Shown here: positions 8,821-17,392 of the stretch, piece by piece | Layout of the letters: every line of letters begins with the position of its first letter | Position numbering within the stretch: the stretch's first letter is position 1 | Origin: JAXLYE01 sp046351595 | GTDB lineage: Bacteria; Myxococcota_A; Polyangia; Palsa-1104; JAEUJZ01 | DNA length: 64,000 nucleotides | Reading direction: 5' to 3' | Assembly (NCBI GenBank): GCA_046351595.1 | Contig: JAXLYE010000006.1 | Span: 682,001-746,000, forward strand | The notes under the pieces: model-generated | What the model saw: only the letters and a program-made list of their open reading frames with translations | Told to the model about the DNA's origin: nothing | Databases searched by the model: none | Position numbers and translations under genes: made by a program

Positions 8821-9675
8821 ATGAGCGCAGCCCCGAAATCGCGACGCAAGGACCGCCCTCGGAAGGGAGAGAAGGAGGCGGCCGGCCGCCCAGACGATGC
8901 CCACGGCGCAAACGCAGCGCCGGGTGCGCCCGACGGGCACGCCGCGGCCGCGCCCGAGCCCGTCGCTGACAGCCCGCCGCAGCCGCCGCTGACCCTGGCC
9001 ATCGACATCGGCGGCACCGGCATCAAGTGCATGCTCGTCGACGGTCGCGGCGTCGCCAGCGGCGCCCGCCGTCGCCAGGCCACGCCGAGCCCGGCCACGC
9101 CCGACGCCATCCTCGGCGTCATCCGCGGCCTGCTGCCCGACACCCACTACGACCGCGTCTCGATCGGCTTTCCCGGCGTCGTCGTCGAGGGCGTCACCAA
9201 GAGCGCGCCCAACCTGCACCCGAGCTGGAGCGGCTTCACGCTGCAGCACGCGGTCTCGGAGCTCACCGGGCGGCCGGTGCGCGTGCTCAACGACGCCGGC
9301 GTGCAAGGCTACGGCGTCATCAAGGGCACCGGCACCGAGATCGTCGTGACGCTCGGCACCGGCATGGGCTTCGCGCTCTACCTCGACGGGCGGTACGTGC
9401 CCAACATCGAGCTCGCGCACCACCCGCTGACCCGGCGCCGCACCTACGAGGAGCGGATCGGCAACGCCGCGCGCAAGCAGGCCGGCAACAAGCGCTGGCA
9501 GAAGCGCGTGGTCGAGGCGCTCGATCAGATCCAGCGCACCTTCAACCCGCACGCCATCTACGTCGGCGGCGGCAACGCCGAGCGGCTCACCGTCGACCTG
9601 CCCGACAACGTGCACCGCGTCAGCAACATCGCCGGCCTGCTCGGCGGCGTCGCGCTGTGGCGCGTGCACTCGTAG
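8821..9675 (+). CDS. ROK-family kinase, polyphosphate-glucokinase-like
   Basis: A 284-residue sugar kinase of the ROK/ASKHA fold. A low-complexity Lys/Ala/Pro N-terminus of about 55 residues precedes the phosphate-1 motif DIGGTGIK. Then come GFPGVV, the catalytic-type LNDAG and the phosphate-2 motif TLGTGMG. The stretch ELAHHPLTRRRTYEERIG matches the region in polyphosphate glucokinases (PPGK) better than in other ROK kinases; the usual ROK Cys3 zinc motif is absent. It therefore probably phosphorylates glucose using polyphosphate and/or ATP. AAGGAAAA lies directly upstream of the ATG. The gene is convergent with the DUF362 gene. Confidence 0.85.
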   Translation: MSAAPKSRRKDRPRKGEKEAAGRPDDAHGANAAPGAPDGHAAAAPEPVADSPPQPPLTLAIDIGGTGIKCMLVDGRGVASGARRRQATPSPATPDAILGVIRGLLPDTHYDRVSIGFPGVVVEGVTKSAPNLHPSWSGFTLQHAVSELTGRPVRVLNDAGVQGYGVIKGTGTEIVVTLGTGMGFALYLDGRYVPNIELAHHPLTRRRTYEERIGNAARKQAGNKRWQKRVVEALDQIQRTFNPHAIYVGGGNAERLTVDLPDNVHRVSNIAGLLGGVALWRVHS

Positions 9676-9730
9676 CGGCGTCGGGGCCCCCGCCCGCCGC
9701 GGCGAGCGGCCCAGGGTTCAGGGCCAGGAC

Positions 9731-11740
9731 TCAGGGATCGACGACCAGGCGCCCGAACGCCTCGGGCAGGTGGAAGTTCGGCTTGGGCGTGCGCGTCGGG
9801 CGCCAGGCGAGGTAGCGGCGCGGCGCCTTGCCCTCCATGCGGAACAGGCCGAGCGCAAGGCGAGCCCCCGGCTTCAGCAGCTCCGCGATCTCGGGCGCGC
9901 CGAGCGCGACCTCGATGACCGCGCTGCGCCGCGGCGGATCCGCTGCGGTCGCGATGCGCAGGCCGCTCGACCAGGCGGTGTTCTCGCTCGGGCGCGCCTT
10001 GCGGTCGACGATCAGGTCGAAGAAGTGGCCGCGGGGCCCCAGCTCGATCTCGAAGAAGCGGCCGGGCACCTCGGGCGCCAGCATCAGCTCGACGCAGTCC
10101 TCGGTGTACAGGTCCTTGCGCTCGCGCTCGGGCGGGAAGCGGGCATCGACGTTCAGGCCCGTGCCCTCGACCTCCCACAGCGCGTACAGCGTGCCCGGCG
10201 CCCACAGGAAGCGCGCCGTCGTGCGCAGGCCGGTCGCGCTGCCGGCGTAGTCCGTGTCCCAGCGCACCGGCACCGCGCGCGACCACGCCAGATCATCGCC
10301 CTTGCCGTCGATCGTCACCTTGAGCGCACCGAGCGGCGCGGCGTGCGCGATCGGCGGCTCGGCGACCGGCGCGCCCGCCCCGCCGCCGCTCGCTCCGCCC
10401 GCATCGGCCGTCGGTGCGGTCGGTCCAGCCGGGGCGGCGCCGGGCTCCTCGTGCAGCGCGAAGGGCGCCATCGCCACGTAGTGCACGGGCCGTCGCTCCG
10501 GCACGAGCTGCGCGCCGTCGCCGACCACCGCCGGCCGGCCAAGGTCGACGCCGAAGCGCCGCGCCGCGGTCGTGATCAGCGGCGAGGTCCGGTGCCCGCC
10601 CAGCTCGTTCGCGAGCGCGGCGCTGTCCCACAGGCCCAAAAGCTCGGCGCCGACACGATCCACGGTCAGCGGGTTGGTGCCGCCGAGCGCGAACCGCTCC
10701 GTCGACGGCCAGAGCTTCTGGAAGCCGTCGCCGCCCATCGCCGGCGCGCCGTCGACCAGCACCGCATCCGGCGCTGCGACCTCGAGCACGTCGGTGATGC
10801 GCTCGGCGAACGCGGTCAGCGCGGCGACGTACTCGGCGCGCTCGCCCGGCTTCTCGGGCAGGCCCTGCTTGCGCGCCTTGAGGTACTTGTTGACCTCGCG
10901 GTGCATGCGCCACTTCTGGCGGTGCGCCGGCGCCGCGTCCGACATCATGACCACGCCCTGCATGCCCTTTACCGCGATCGATACGACCGCGAAGCGGTGC
11001 GCCTTGAGCTTGGGCAGCGACAGGAACAGGCCGCGCTCCAGGTGCTCGGTGACGAGCTTGGGCAAGAGCAGCGTCGGCACCTGCGTGCGCTCCATTCCGG
11101 TCACGCGCACCGGCTGCGCCGGCTGCCCCGGCTCGGTGCGGTCGAAGATGCCGTCGTCGTCGAGCGCGACCAGCCGCACGCCTTCCTCACGCGCCAGCTG
11201 CTCGTAGCCCGAGATCTTGATCAGCCGCTGCCACGCCGCGTGCGGTGAGTCCCAGCCGTCGGCGATCGTGATGCGGCTGTGGCCGCGCGCCTTGAGGCAG
11301 CGGATGACGCCGCGCACGAACTCGGGCTGCGTCACGCGGCCGCGCACGCCGTCGTCACCGCCCGGCTCCTTCACCGGCTTGAACCAGTCGAAGCCGCCGA
11401 GGTTGGGCTTGAGCAGCACCGGCGTCTCCGGCGGCCGCCGCGGCACCACCTGCTCGCACAGGTGCTGGCCGAGCGCGAGCGGGCTGTCGCCGCGCAGCAC
11501 CGTCACCGGCGAGCTGTCCGCCTTGAGACGCTTGCGCACCCGCTCGCGCGCCCTGGCGCCGTCGAAGGACAGCGCGCTCTGAACCGCCGGCGGGCTGCCC
11601 TGACCCGCGCTCCACTCCGTCGAGGAAGCGCGGCTCACGGCATCGGGCTGCGCGGGAGCCGGCGGATCGGCGTCGCCCCCCCCTTCACGCAAGGCGGCGG
11701 TCGCGCACAGGACGAGCGCAAGCACGGATCTTCGCTGCAC
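9731..11740 (-). CDS. Secreted DUF362 protein with C-terminal CBM9-like domain
   Basis: A 669-residue protein. The N-terminus is a short hydrophobic leader, so it is probably exported. Residues of about 85-420 are a DUF362-type domain (LLKPNLGGFDWF, SLPKLKAHRFAVVSIAVKGMQG, VLVDGAPAMGGDG). Many DUF362 proteins carry ferredoxin Cys clusters, but none is visible here. A Pro/Ala/Gly linker leads to a C-terminal domain of about 220 residues resembling family-9 carbohydrate-binding modules (DDLAWSRAVPV; YTEDCVELML; RFFEIELGPRG). The start is GTG with GGAGGT upstream. This fusion suggests an envelope or surface protein that binds sugar, but the activity is unknown. Confidence 0.82.
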   Translation of the reverse strand: MQRRSVLALVLCATAALREGGGDADPPAPAQPDAVSRASSTEWSAGQGSPPAVQSALSFDGARARERVRKRLKADSSPVTVLRGDSPLALGQHLCEQVVPRRPPETPVLLKPNLGGFDWFKPVKEPGGDDGVRGRVTQPEFVRGVIRCLKARGHSRITIADGWDSPHAAWQRLIKISGYEQLAREEGVRLVALDDDGIFDRTEPGQPAQPVRVTGMERTQVPTLLLPKLVTEHLERGLFLSLPKLKAHRFAVVSIAVKGMQGVVMMSDAAPAHRQKWRMHREVNKYLKARKQGLPEKPGERAEYVAALTAFAERITDVLEVAAPDAVLVDGAPAMGGDGFQKLWPSTERFALGGTNPLTVDRVGAELLGLWDSAALANELGGHRTSPLITTAARRFGVDLGRPAVVGDGAQLVPERRPVHYVAMAPFALHEEPGAAPAGPTAPTADAGGASGGGAGAPVAEPPIAHAAPLGALKVTIDGKGDDLAWSRAVPVRWDTDYAGSATGLRTTARFLWAPGTLYALWEVEGTGLNVDARFPPERERKDLYTEDCVELMLAPEVPGRFFEIELGPRGHFFDLIVDRKARPSENTAWSSGLRIATAADPPRRSAVIEVALGAPEIAELLKPGARLALGLFRMEGKAPRRYLAWRPTRTPKPNFHLPEAFGRLVVDP

Positions 11741-11801
11741 CGCTGCAGTCTACCTCCGCTCCCGCCGCCCGCGCGCGCCGCGCGCCGCACCGACGCCGCC
11801 G

Positions 11802-12248
11802 CTACTTGCAGATGCCGGTGCCCTGGCACATGAGCGAGCAGCCGGTCTGGCAGCTCTCGAGCTGACAGGTGCCGGTGTTCTTGCACGTCAGCGAGCAGTT
11901 GTTGCCGGGACAGGACAGGCGCGAGTTGCCGGTGCCGGCCGACGTCATCTTGCAGCCGCCGCCCTCGCAGGTGAGCGTCGCGTTGGCCTGCGCGTTGACG
12001 TCCAGCGTGCAGCCGCCGCCGGGACAGGTGAAGGTGCAGTTGTTGATGCCGTCACAGGTGAACTTGCAGCCGGCGCCGGCGCAGTTCAGCACGCAGTTGC
12101 CGATCGACGGGCAGCCGCAGCTCTCGCCGGCCGCGCAGTCGCCGGTCTTGTTGCCTATCGACGGCAGGCCGCAGGCCGACATCACAGAGACCAGCGAGAA
12201 CAGGGAGAAGGCCGAGCACAGAGCCGCGCGCAACAGGGAACGGGTCAT
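11802..12248 (-). CDS. Cys-rich repeat lipoprotein
   Basis: A 148-residue predicted lipoprotein: signal MTRSLLRAALCSAFSLFSLV with lipobox-like MSAC. The mature part is built from short repeats of the form C.GGGC or CxxxC with Thr/Asn-rich spacing, carrying more than 20 cysteines, which would fold as a disulfide-stapled beta-type repeat. The ATG has an excellent ribosome site (AAGGAGGA), which decides it over longer in-frame starts. It lies downstream of the SodC-like gene on the same strand with a gap of about 155 bp. Such Cys-rich lipoproteins are frequent in myxobacteria-like genomes; function unknown. Confidence 0.8.
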   Translation of the reverse strand: MTRSLLRAALCSAFSLFSLVSVMSACGLPSIGNKTGDCAAGESCGCPSIGNCVLNCAGAGCKFTCDGINNCTFTCPGGGCTLDVNAQANATLTCEGGGCKMTSAGTGNSRLSCPGNNCSLTCKNTGTCQLESCQTGCSLMCQGTGICK

Positions 12249-12402
12249 GAATCCTCCTTCTGGCTTGCCCCGGAACCAGCTCGGCTCGGGGCACCGAAGA
12301 GGGTCGCTGGCCCGCGCGCGCCCGACAAGGTCTTCCTTGCCCCGTCGCTGAAGCGGCCAGAGTGCGCGGCGCTTGACGAGCGCAGCGCAGGCGCGCCTCC
12401 AA

Positions 12403-12969
12403 TCAGGGCGCGAGCAGCTCCGGCCGCATGGTGATCGCGCCGCAGCCGATGCGCGTCGCGCGCGTGCTGCTCGCATCCGTAATCTGGTCCGCGGGCTGGC
12501 CGTGGATCACCAGCGCACGGAACAGCACCGACAGCGGCCCGGCCTGCACGGTCAGCATCTCGCTCTGCGCCTCGAGCTCGCCGTTGCCGTCGGCGCCGAC
12601 CTCGATGTCGCCGATGCGACCGGGCCCGCCGGCCGGCGCGCGCGTCGGGTTGAAGACCGCGCCCGTGTTCTCCGCGCGCGCGCCCGCGCAGTCGCCCGAG
12701 TCGTGCACGAGGATCGCGTGCTTCCCGGGAGGCGCCTGCTGCAGCTGCACGCGCACCTGCACGCGTCCGTCGCGCTGCTCGAACACCGCGTTGCCCAGCA
12801 GGCCGCTGCCCGACTTGCCGACGAGGTTCGCGGTCGCGATCAGCCGCTGCCCGGTCGCCACGCACTGCGCCTGCTTGCGCGACTCCTTCCCGCCCGCGCA
12901 GCCCGCGAGCGCGAGGACGCAGGACACGCCCAGCACCGCTCCGCTCCCTGCCCTCCTGCTCCGCGCCAT
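12403..12969 (-). CDS. SodC-like lipoprotein lacking most metal ligands
   Basis: A 188-residue lipoprotein (signal ending in LALAGC) with the Cu/Zn superoxide dismutase fold signature: GKHAILVHDSGDC, FNP, GDIEVGADGNG, ALVIHGQPADQ and C-terminal RIGCGAI. The disulfide pair GDC/IGC is kept. Compared with the canonical HGFHIHE, HFNP, RHxGD and VIHxxxDD motifs, the first copper His is Leu, the bridging His of HFNP is Val and the RH His is lost. Only two copper-type His remain. It is probably not an active SOD; SOD-like copper-binding or structural proteins of this kind exist. GGAGGG precedes the ATG. It starts 25 bp after tamB, suggesting one transcript. Confidence 0.82.
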   Translation of the reverse strand: MARSRRAGSGAVLGVSCVLALAGCAGGKESRKQAQCVATGQRLIATANLVGKSGSGLLGNAVFEQRDGRVQVRVQLQQAPPGKHAILVHDSGDCAGARAENTGAVFNPTRAPAGGPGRIGDIEVGADGNGELEAQSEMLTVQAGPLSVLFRALVIHGQPADQITDASSTRATRIGCGAITMRPELLAP

Positions 12970-12994
12970 GCTCCCTCCGTAAACGGCCCCGCGC

Positions 12995-15900
12995 CTAGAA
13001 CCGGCGCAGCCAGTAGAAGTCGAGCGCTCCCACGCCCGCGTCACCGAACAGCGTGACGATCTGGAAGTTGCGCAGGAAGCGGTACTCCAGGCTCGCCTCG
13101 TTCTTGTTGATCCGCCGCGTGCCGGTGTCCGAGCCGAAGCGGTGCATGTAGCTCAGGTACAGGCTGTCCGTCAGGTACTTGCCCACCTCGACGCGCGCGC
13201 CGGTCAGGCCGGTGTAGCCCTGGTCGCCGAGCTGCACCTTCAGCACGTCGATCGGCAGCTCCTGCGCCAGGCGCTCGCGGATCTGCCCGACGAGGAAGCT
13301 GGACACCGCGCCGACGACCTTCTGATCCAGGCTGCGCTCGGACACCTGCTTGGAGCCCGGATCGCCCGAGATCACCATCGCGATGATCTGCGACGCGTCG
13401 TAGATCGGCGGCTCCGAGGCCAGCTCGAGCTTCGGCTCCTTGGCGCTGCCCAGCACCTTCACGACGATCAGCGCCTCGGGCGCCTGGCGGCTGACGCGCA
13501 CGTCGAGCAGCGGGTTGGGCTCGGACGCGCCGCTGAACGAGGCGCGCGCGCGGTCGATGTTGTAGCGCTTCCCGAGCAGCTCGATCCAGCCGCCGAGCGT
13601 CTCCACGGTGCCGCTGATGCGCACCGCGTCGATCGGGCCCTGCAGCCTCAGGCTCGCCGCCACGCTGGTGCTGAGCTCGGGGCTGTGGATGAAGATCGGC
13701 CCCGGCGCCTCGACCCCCAGCGCCAGCTGCTGCGGCAAAAAGCCGTCCTTGTCCTTCTCGGCCTTGGCCTGCTCGGCGAGCTTGCGCACGCGCTCCTGCT
13801 GATCGACGTACGTCACGCCCTTCATCGGCTCCAGCGGAATCAGGCTGCGCTTGCCCGCGAGCTTGGGCATGCGCACCGCCGCTTCCGGCGGCACCGTGAT
13901 CCGCCCGCGCAGCACCTTGCCGTCGGCGCGCGCGTCGATCTGGATGCCGGTCTTGGTGGTGTTGAGCCAGAAGCCGCTGGTGCGATCCGTCGCCGGGAAG
14001 TCGTCCAGGACGATCTTGCCCTTGATGCCGGCGAAGCGGCTGCCCTCAAGGGCCACCTCACCCGAGGCGGTGAGCCGGCCGCCGGTCGAGCTCATACGCA
14101 GCTCGGACAGCCGGATGCGATCGCGCGCCGCCTGCAGCGACAGCTGCACGTTCTCGTACACCGTCGTGTCGACGGACAGGGCGAAGGCGCCGTCGCGCAG
14201 CTTGAGGTAGCCGGACGGATCGGGCCGCGCCCGCGTGCCTCCGACCTTGAGGTCCGCGTCGAGTGCCGCGCGCAAGAGCTGCACCGTGTTGCGCCCGTCG
14301 GTCGCGTGGTAGTCGATGTGGAACCGATCCGCGCGCAGGCGCAGATCGAGCGGGCGATCGGCGGCGGTCGGGATGCGCGCGGTCAGCGCCAGGCTGCCGG
14401 CGGCGGCGGTGCGCGCGCTGACGTCGGCGGTCAGCGTGCCGTCCGCGAACCCGAGGTTGCCGCGCACGCTCAGCGCCTCGGTGACCTTGCTGCCCGCGAG
14501 CATGTCCTTGATGCCGAGCTGCGCGCGCACGACGGGGTGCGCCACGGTGCCGCGGACGCCGACGCTGGCGGTCAGCAGGCCGCCGAGCTGCGAGGTCTGC
14601 GTAAGGCGACTCAGCGGGAACGCCGGCACGAACGCATCGACCGACAGCGGCAGCGCGGCGAGCGACTGCTGCAGCTCGTTGATCGAGCGCGGCCAGCTCA
14701 GCGACGTGCGCCCCTGCGCCTGAAGGAGCAGCGCCTGCTTCAGCCACACCGACAGCTCGCAGCTCGCCTTGCCCTGCGCGAAGCGCAGATCGAGCTGCAG
14801 CGCCAGCGGTCCGAGATCCGGCGTCAGAAGCTCGCGCCCGACCAGGCCGGTCGTGATCGTCGGCGCCGCGAGCGTGCCGCCGAGCTGCACGTTGCCGTCG
14901 AGGCGGCCCTCGCTGAGCGGCATCAAGGCCGCGGCCGTGACCGCGCGCCGGATCTGCCCGAGGTCCACCGCGCGCAGGCTCAGCCGGCCGTTGATCGGCA
15001 CATCGCGCCGCGCCCGATCGAGCAGGCCAGCCGGCGGCTGCGTCAGATCGAGATCGATCGGCACGGTCAGCACGAGCGCGACCGCACCTGCCTCTCGCCC
15101 CGCCGCGGTCGCGCCCCGGACCGCCGCATCCACCGACGCCGATCCGCCGCCGTAGCGGACGATGAGGTGCGTCGCGCTGCCGCGCAGCGTGTCCAGCGAC
15201 CACGTCGGCGCGCGCAGCTCGGCGCGGAGCACCGGCCGGCGCAGCGTGCCCGTGAGCTCGGCGCTCGCCGTCACCACCCCGCGCAGCCCGGCCAGCGACT
15301 CGGGCAGCAGCGGCAGGAACGGCTGCAGCGCCAGGCCCTGGACGTCGAGGCGCAGCGAGATCGGCTGCGCGCCGCCGGGCGGCAGCGGCACGCTGAACTG
15401 CGCGCGCGCGGTCGCCCCCTCGCCCGACAGACCGTACGTGCCGCTGAGGCGCTGGTCGGCGTAGCGCGCCTCCAGGCGGTGGCTGGCGGCGGGCACCGCG
15501 TGCGCGGCCACGCGCGCCGACGTCCCGCTCAGCACCAGCGAGCCGACCGGCGCACGGAGCGAACCCTCGACGCGCGCCTGCAGCGCCAGGCGGGTGCTCG
15601 GCACCCCGTCGCCGCGCCCGAGCAGCCGCGCCAGCCGCGCCGCGTCCAGGTTGGTGCCCTGCAGCGCCGCGTCCACCGCATTGCTGCTCTTCACGAAGCG
15701 CGCGCTCAGCCCGAGCGACTGCTCGCCCGAGACCAGGCGCAGCTCGGAGAGGCGCGCGCCGTCTTCGAGCTGCAGCGTCGCGGGCCGCGGCAGCGTCCAG
15801 CGCTCGCCGAGCCGCTGCAGCTCGATGCGCTCGATGCGGGCGTGCAGCGCGTCGCCGATCCGGGGCGCGTCGAGCGGCCGCAGCTCGCCGCGGACCGCGA

Positions 15901-17392
15901 GCGCCACCCGCGCCTGCTGCGGCCCGCTGCCGTCCACCTGCAGCAGGCCGCCGCGCGGCGTCCCCTCGGCCTGCAGCCGCAGCGTGTCCAGGCTCCACGT
16001 CCCCAGGCGCAGGCCGCGCGCGTCGAGCCGCGCCGAGCCGCTTCGATCGACGGTGTGGACGCTGGCGCCGAGCTGCGCCGCGCTGGCGCCGAAGCCCCGC
16101 AGCCCCGAGCCCGCGAGGTCCGCGTCGAGCCGCAGGTGCTCGGCCGTACGCACGACGTGCGCGCTCGCCTCCACCGCACCGGCCAGTGAGGACAGCGGCA
16201 GCGGCTCGGAGCCGCCGCGCAGCGACAAGAGCGACTGCACAGGCGGCTGCAGCGCGACCAGCGAGGGCACGCTCGCCTGCGCCCGCAGATCGGCGCTGCC
16301 GTCGAGACCGAGCTGCCCCTGCGCCGTCAGCCGCGCCCCCGCGAGCTCGGCCTGCAGGTGCGCGAGCTGGATGCTGCCTGTCGCGCCCGTGCCCTGCCCG
16401 CTCGCCACAAGCGCCCCTTGCACCGAGGGCAGCCGTGCGCTGAGCGCGCTCGGATCGATCTCGCGCGCCGCCACCTGCACGCGCCACACCGGTGTCGCCG
16501 CCAGCACGTTGACGTCCGCCTGTGCGCCGAGCTCACCGCGCGGCAGGTGCGCCGCCAGCTCGGCGTGCAGCGCGTCGAGCGGGCCGCGCGCCGTGAGATC
16601 GACCGACACCGCACCGTGCAGCTCGAGCGGCTGCGCCGCGGGCACAAGACGCACGAGCTCTGGCGCCGTCGTGCGCAGCCCGAGCGCCGCGTCCTCGATC
16701 TGCAGCCGCCCCGCATCGAGCCGCACGCCGCCGCGCGCGGACAGCGTAGCCACAAGCGGCTCCTGCACGCGCACCGCGAGCTGCTGCAGCGAGCCCTCGA
16801 GCACCCCGTGCGCGAGCCGCAGCGCACCGTCGATCTCGAGCTCTCCGGCCACGCGCTCGATCGCGCCGCCAGCGCCGCCGCCAGCGCCGCTGCTCAGGGG
16901 CAGCTCCCAGCGCGCGGTCCCGGCGATGCGCAGCCGATCGACGATCAGCGCGTAGCGCAGCTCCGGCGTCGGCTCCGTCGACGGCTTCTTCAGCGCCACG
17001 AGGTTCAGGCGACCGTCGCGCAGCGGCCGCGCGCGCAGGACCAGACCATGCGCCTCGGCCGACTGGATGTGGATGCGCCGGCGCAGCAGCGACAAGAGGT
17101 CATAGTCCAGCCCGAGCCGCGCCACGCGCACCGCCTCCTGGCCCTCGGGGTCCTCGAGGACCACGTCGTGCAGCACCAGCATGTCGAGCAGCCCGCCGCC
17201 CAGCCGGCCGACCCGCAGGCGCCCGGCGAGCTGCTCCTGCACCGTCGGCAAGAGCGCGGCCAGCAGGCGCGCCCGCCCCCAGTCCGTGTAGCCCAATACG
17301 AACCCCGCACCGACGATCAGCGCGAGCAGCACCGCGAGCCCCGCCGCCACAAAGCCCAGCACCCGCAGGGCGGTCTTGTGTCCGCGCCGCAT
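12995..17392 (-). CDS. tamB: TamB-family translocation/assembly module protein
   Basis: A 1465-residue protein with one N-terminal membrane anchor (VLGFVAAGLAVLLALIVGAGF) followed by a very long periplasmic beta-rich region and the conserved C-terminal TamB/DUF490 domain. That domain is identified by PLLDVRVSRQAPEALIVVKV, QIIAMVISGDPG and a final barrel-like ELGDQGY/LRNFQIV stretch. TamB-type proteins form a bridge across the periplasm, work with TamA in outer-membrane protein insertion, and belong to the AsmA-like lipid-transport family. The ATG overlaps the tamA stop (TGATG), so translation is coupled. The length is somewhat above the E. coli protein. The start was chosen from this overlap; an in-frame extension inside tamA is not real. 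Confidence 0.92.
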   Translation of the reverse strand: MRRGHKTALRVLGFVAAGLAVLLALIVGAGFVLGYTDWGRARLLAALLPTVQEQLAGRLRVGRLGGGLLDMLVLHDVVLEDPEGQEAVRVARLGLDYDLLSLLRRRIHIQSAEAHGLVLRARPLRDGRLNLVALKKPSTEPTPELRYALIVDRLRIAGTARWELPLSSGAGGGAGGAIERVAGELEIDGALRLAHGVLEGSLQQLAVRVQEPLVATLSARGGVRLDAGRLQIEDAALGLRTTAPELVRLVPAAQPLELHGAVSVDLTARGPLDALHAELAAHLPRGELGAQADVNVLAATPVWRVQVAAREIDPSALSARLPSVQGALVASGQGTGATGSIQLAHLQAELAGARLTAQGQLGLDGSADLRAQASVPSLVALQPPVQSLLSLRGGSEPLPLSSLAGAVEASAHVVRTAEHLRLDADLAGSGLRGFGASAAQLGASVHTVDRSGSARLDARGLRLGTWSLDTLRLQAEGTPRGGLLQVDGSGPQQARVALAVRGELRPLDAPRIGDALHARIERIELQRLGERWTLPRPATLQLEDGARLSELRLVSGEQSLGLSARFVKSSNAVDAALQGTNLDAARLARLLGRGDGVPSTRLALQARVEGSLRAPVGSLVLSGTSARVAAHAVPAASHRLEARYADQRLSGTYGLSGEGATARAQFSVPLPPGGAQPISLRLDVQGLALQPFLPLLPESLAGLRGVVTASAELTGTLRRPVLRAELRAPTWSLDTLRGSATHLIVRYGGGSASVDAAVRGATAAGREAGAVALVLTVPIDLDLTQPPAGLLDRARRDVPINGRLSLRAVDLGQIRRAVTAAALMPLSEGRLDGNVQLGGTLAAPTITTGLVGRELLTPDLGPLALQLDLRFAQGKASCELSVWLKQALLLQAQGRTSLSWPRSINELQQSLAALPLSVDAFVPAFPLSRLTQTSQLGGLLTASVGVRGTVAHPVVRAQLGIKDMLAGSKVTEALSVRGNLGFADGTLTADVSARTAAAGSLALTARIPTAADRPLDLRLRADRFHIDYHATDGRNTVQLLRAALDADLKVGGTRARPDPSGYLKLRDGAFALSVDTTVYENVQLSLQAARDRIRLSELRMSSTGGRLTASGEVALEGSRFAGIKGKIVLDDFPATDRTSGFWLNTTKTGIQIDARADGKVLRGRITVPPEAAVRMPKLAGKRSLIPLEPMKGVTYVDQQERVRKLAEQAKAEKDKDGFLPQQLALGVEAPGPIFIHSPELSTSVAASLRLQGPIDAVRISGTVETLGGWIELLGKRYNIDRARASFSGASEPNPLLDVRVSRQAPEALIVVKVLGSAKEPKLELASEPPIYDASQIIAMVISGDPGSKQVSERSLDQKVVGAVSSFLVGQIRERLAQELPIDVLKVQLGDQGYTGLTGARVEVGKYLTDSLYLSYMHRFGSDTGTRRINKNEASLEYRFLRNFQIVTLFGDAGVGALDFYWLRRF

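Noticed and set aside
13142..16189. Very long antisense reading frame (about 1015 codons) across tamB
   Set aside because: Arg/Gln/Ala-rich composition without domains, produced by the high GC of the opposite strand. tamB has family motifs, an overlap with tamA and a proper start.
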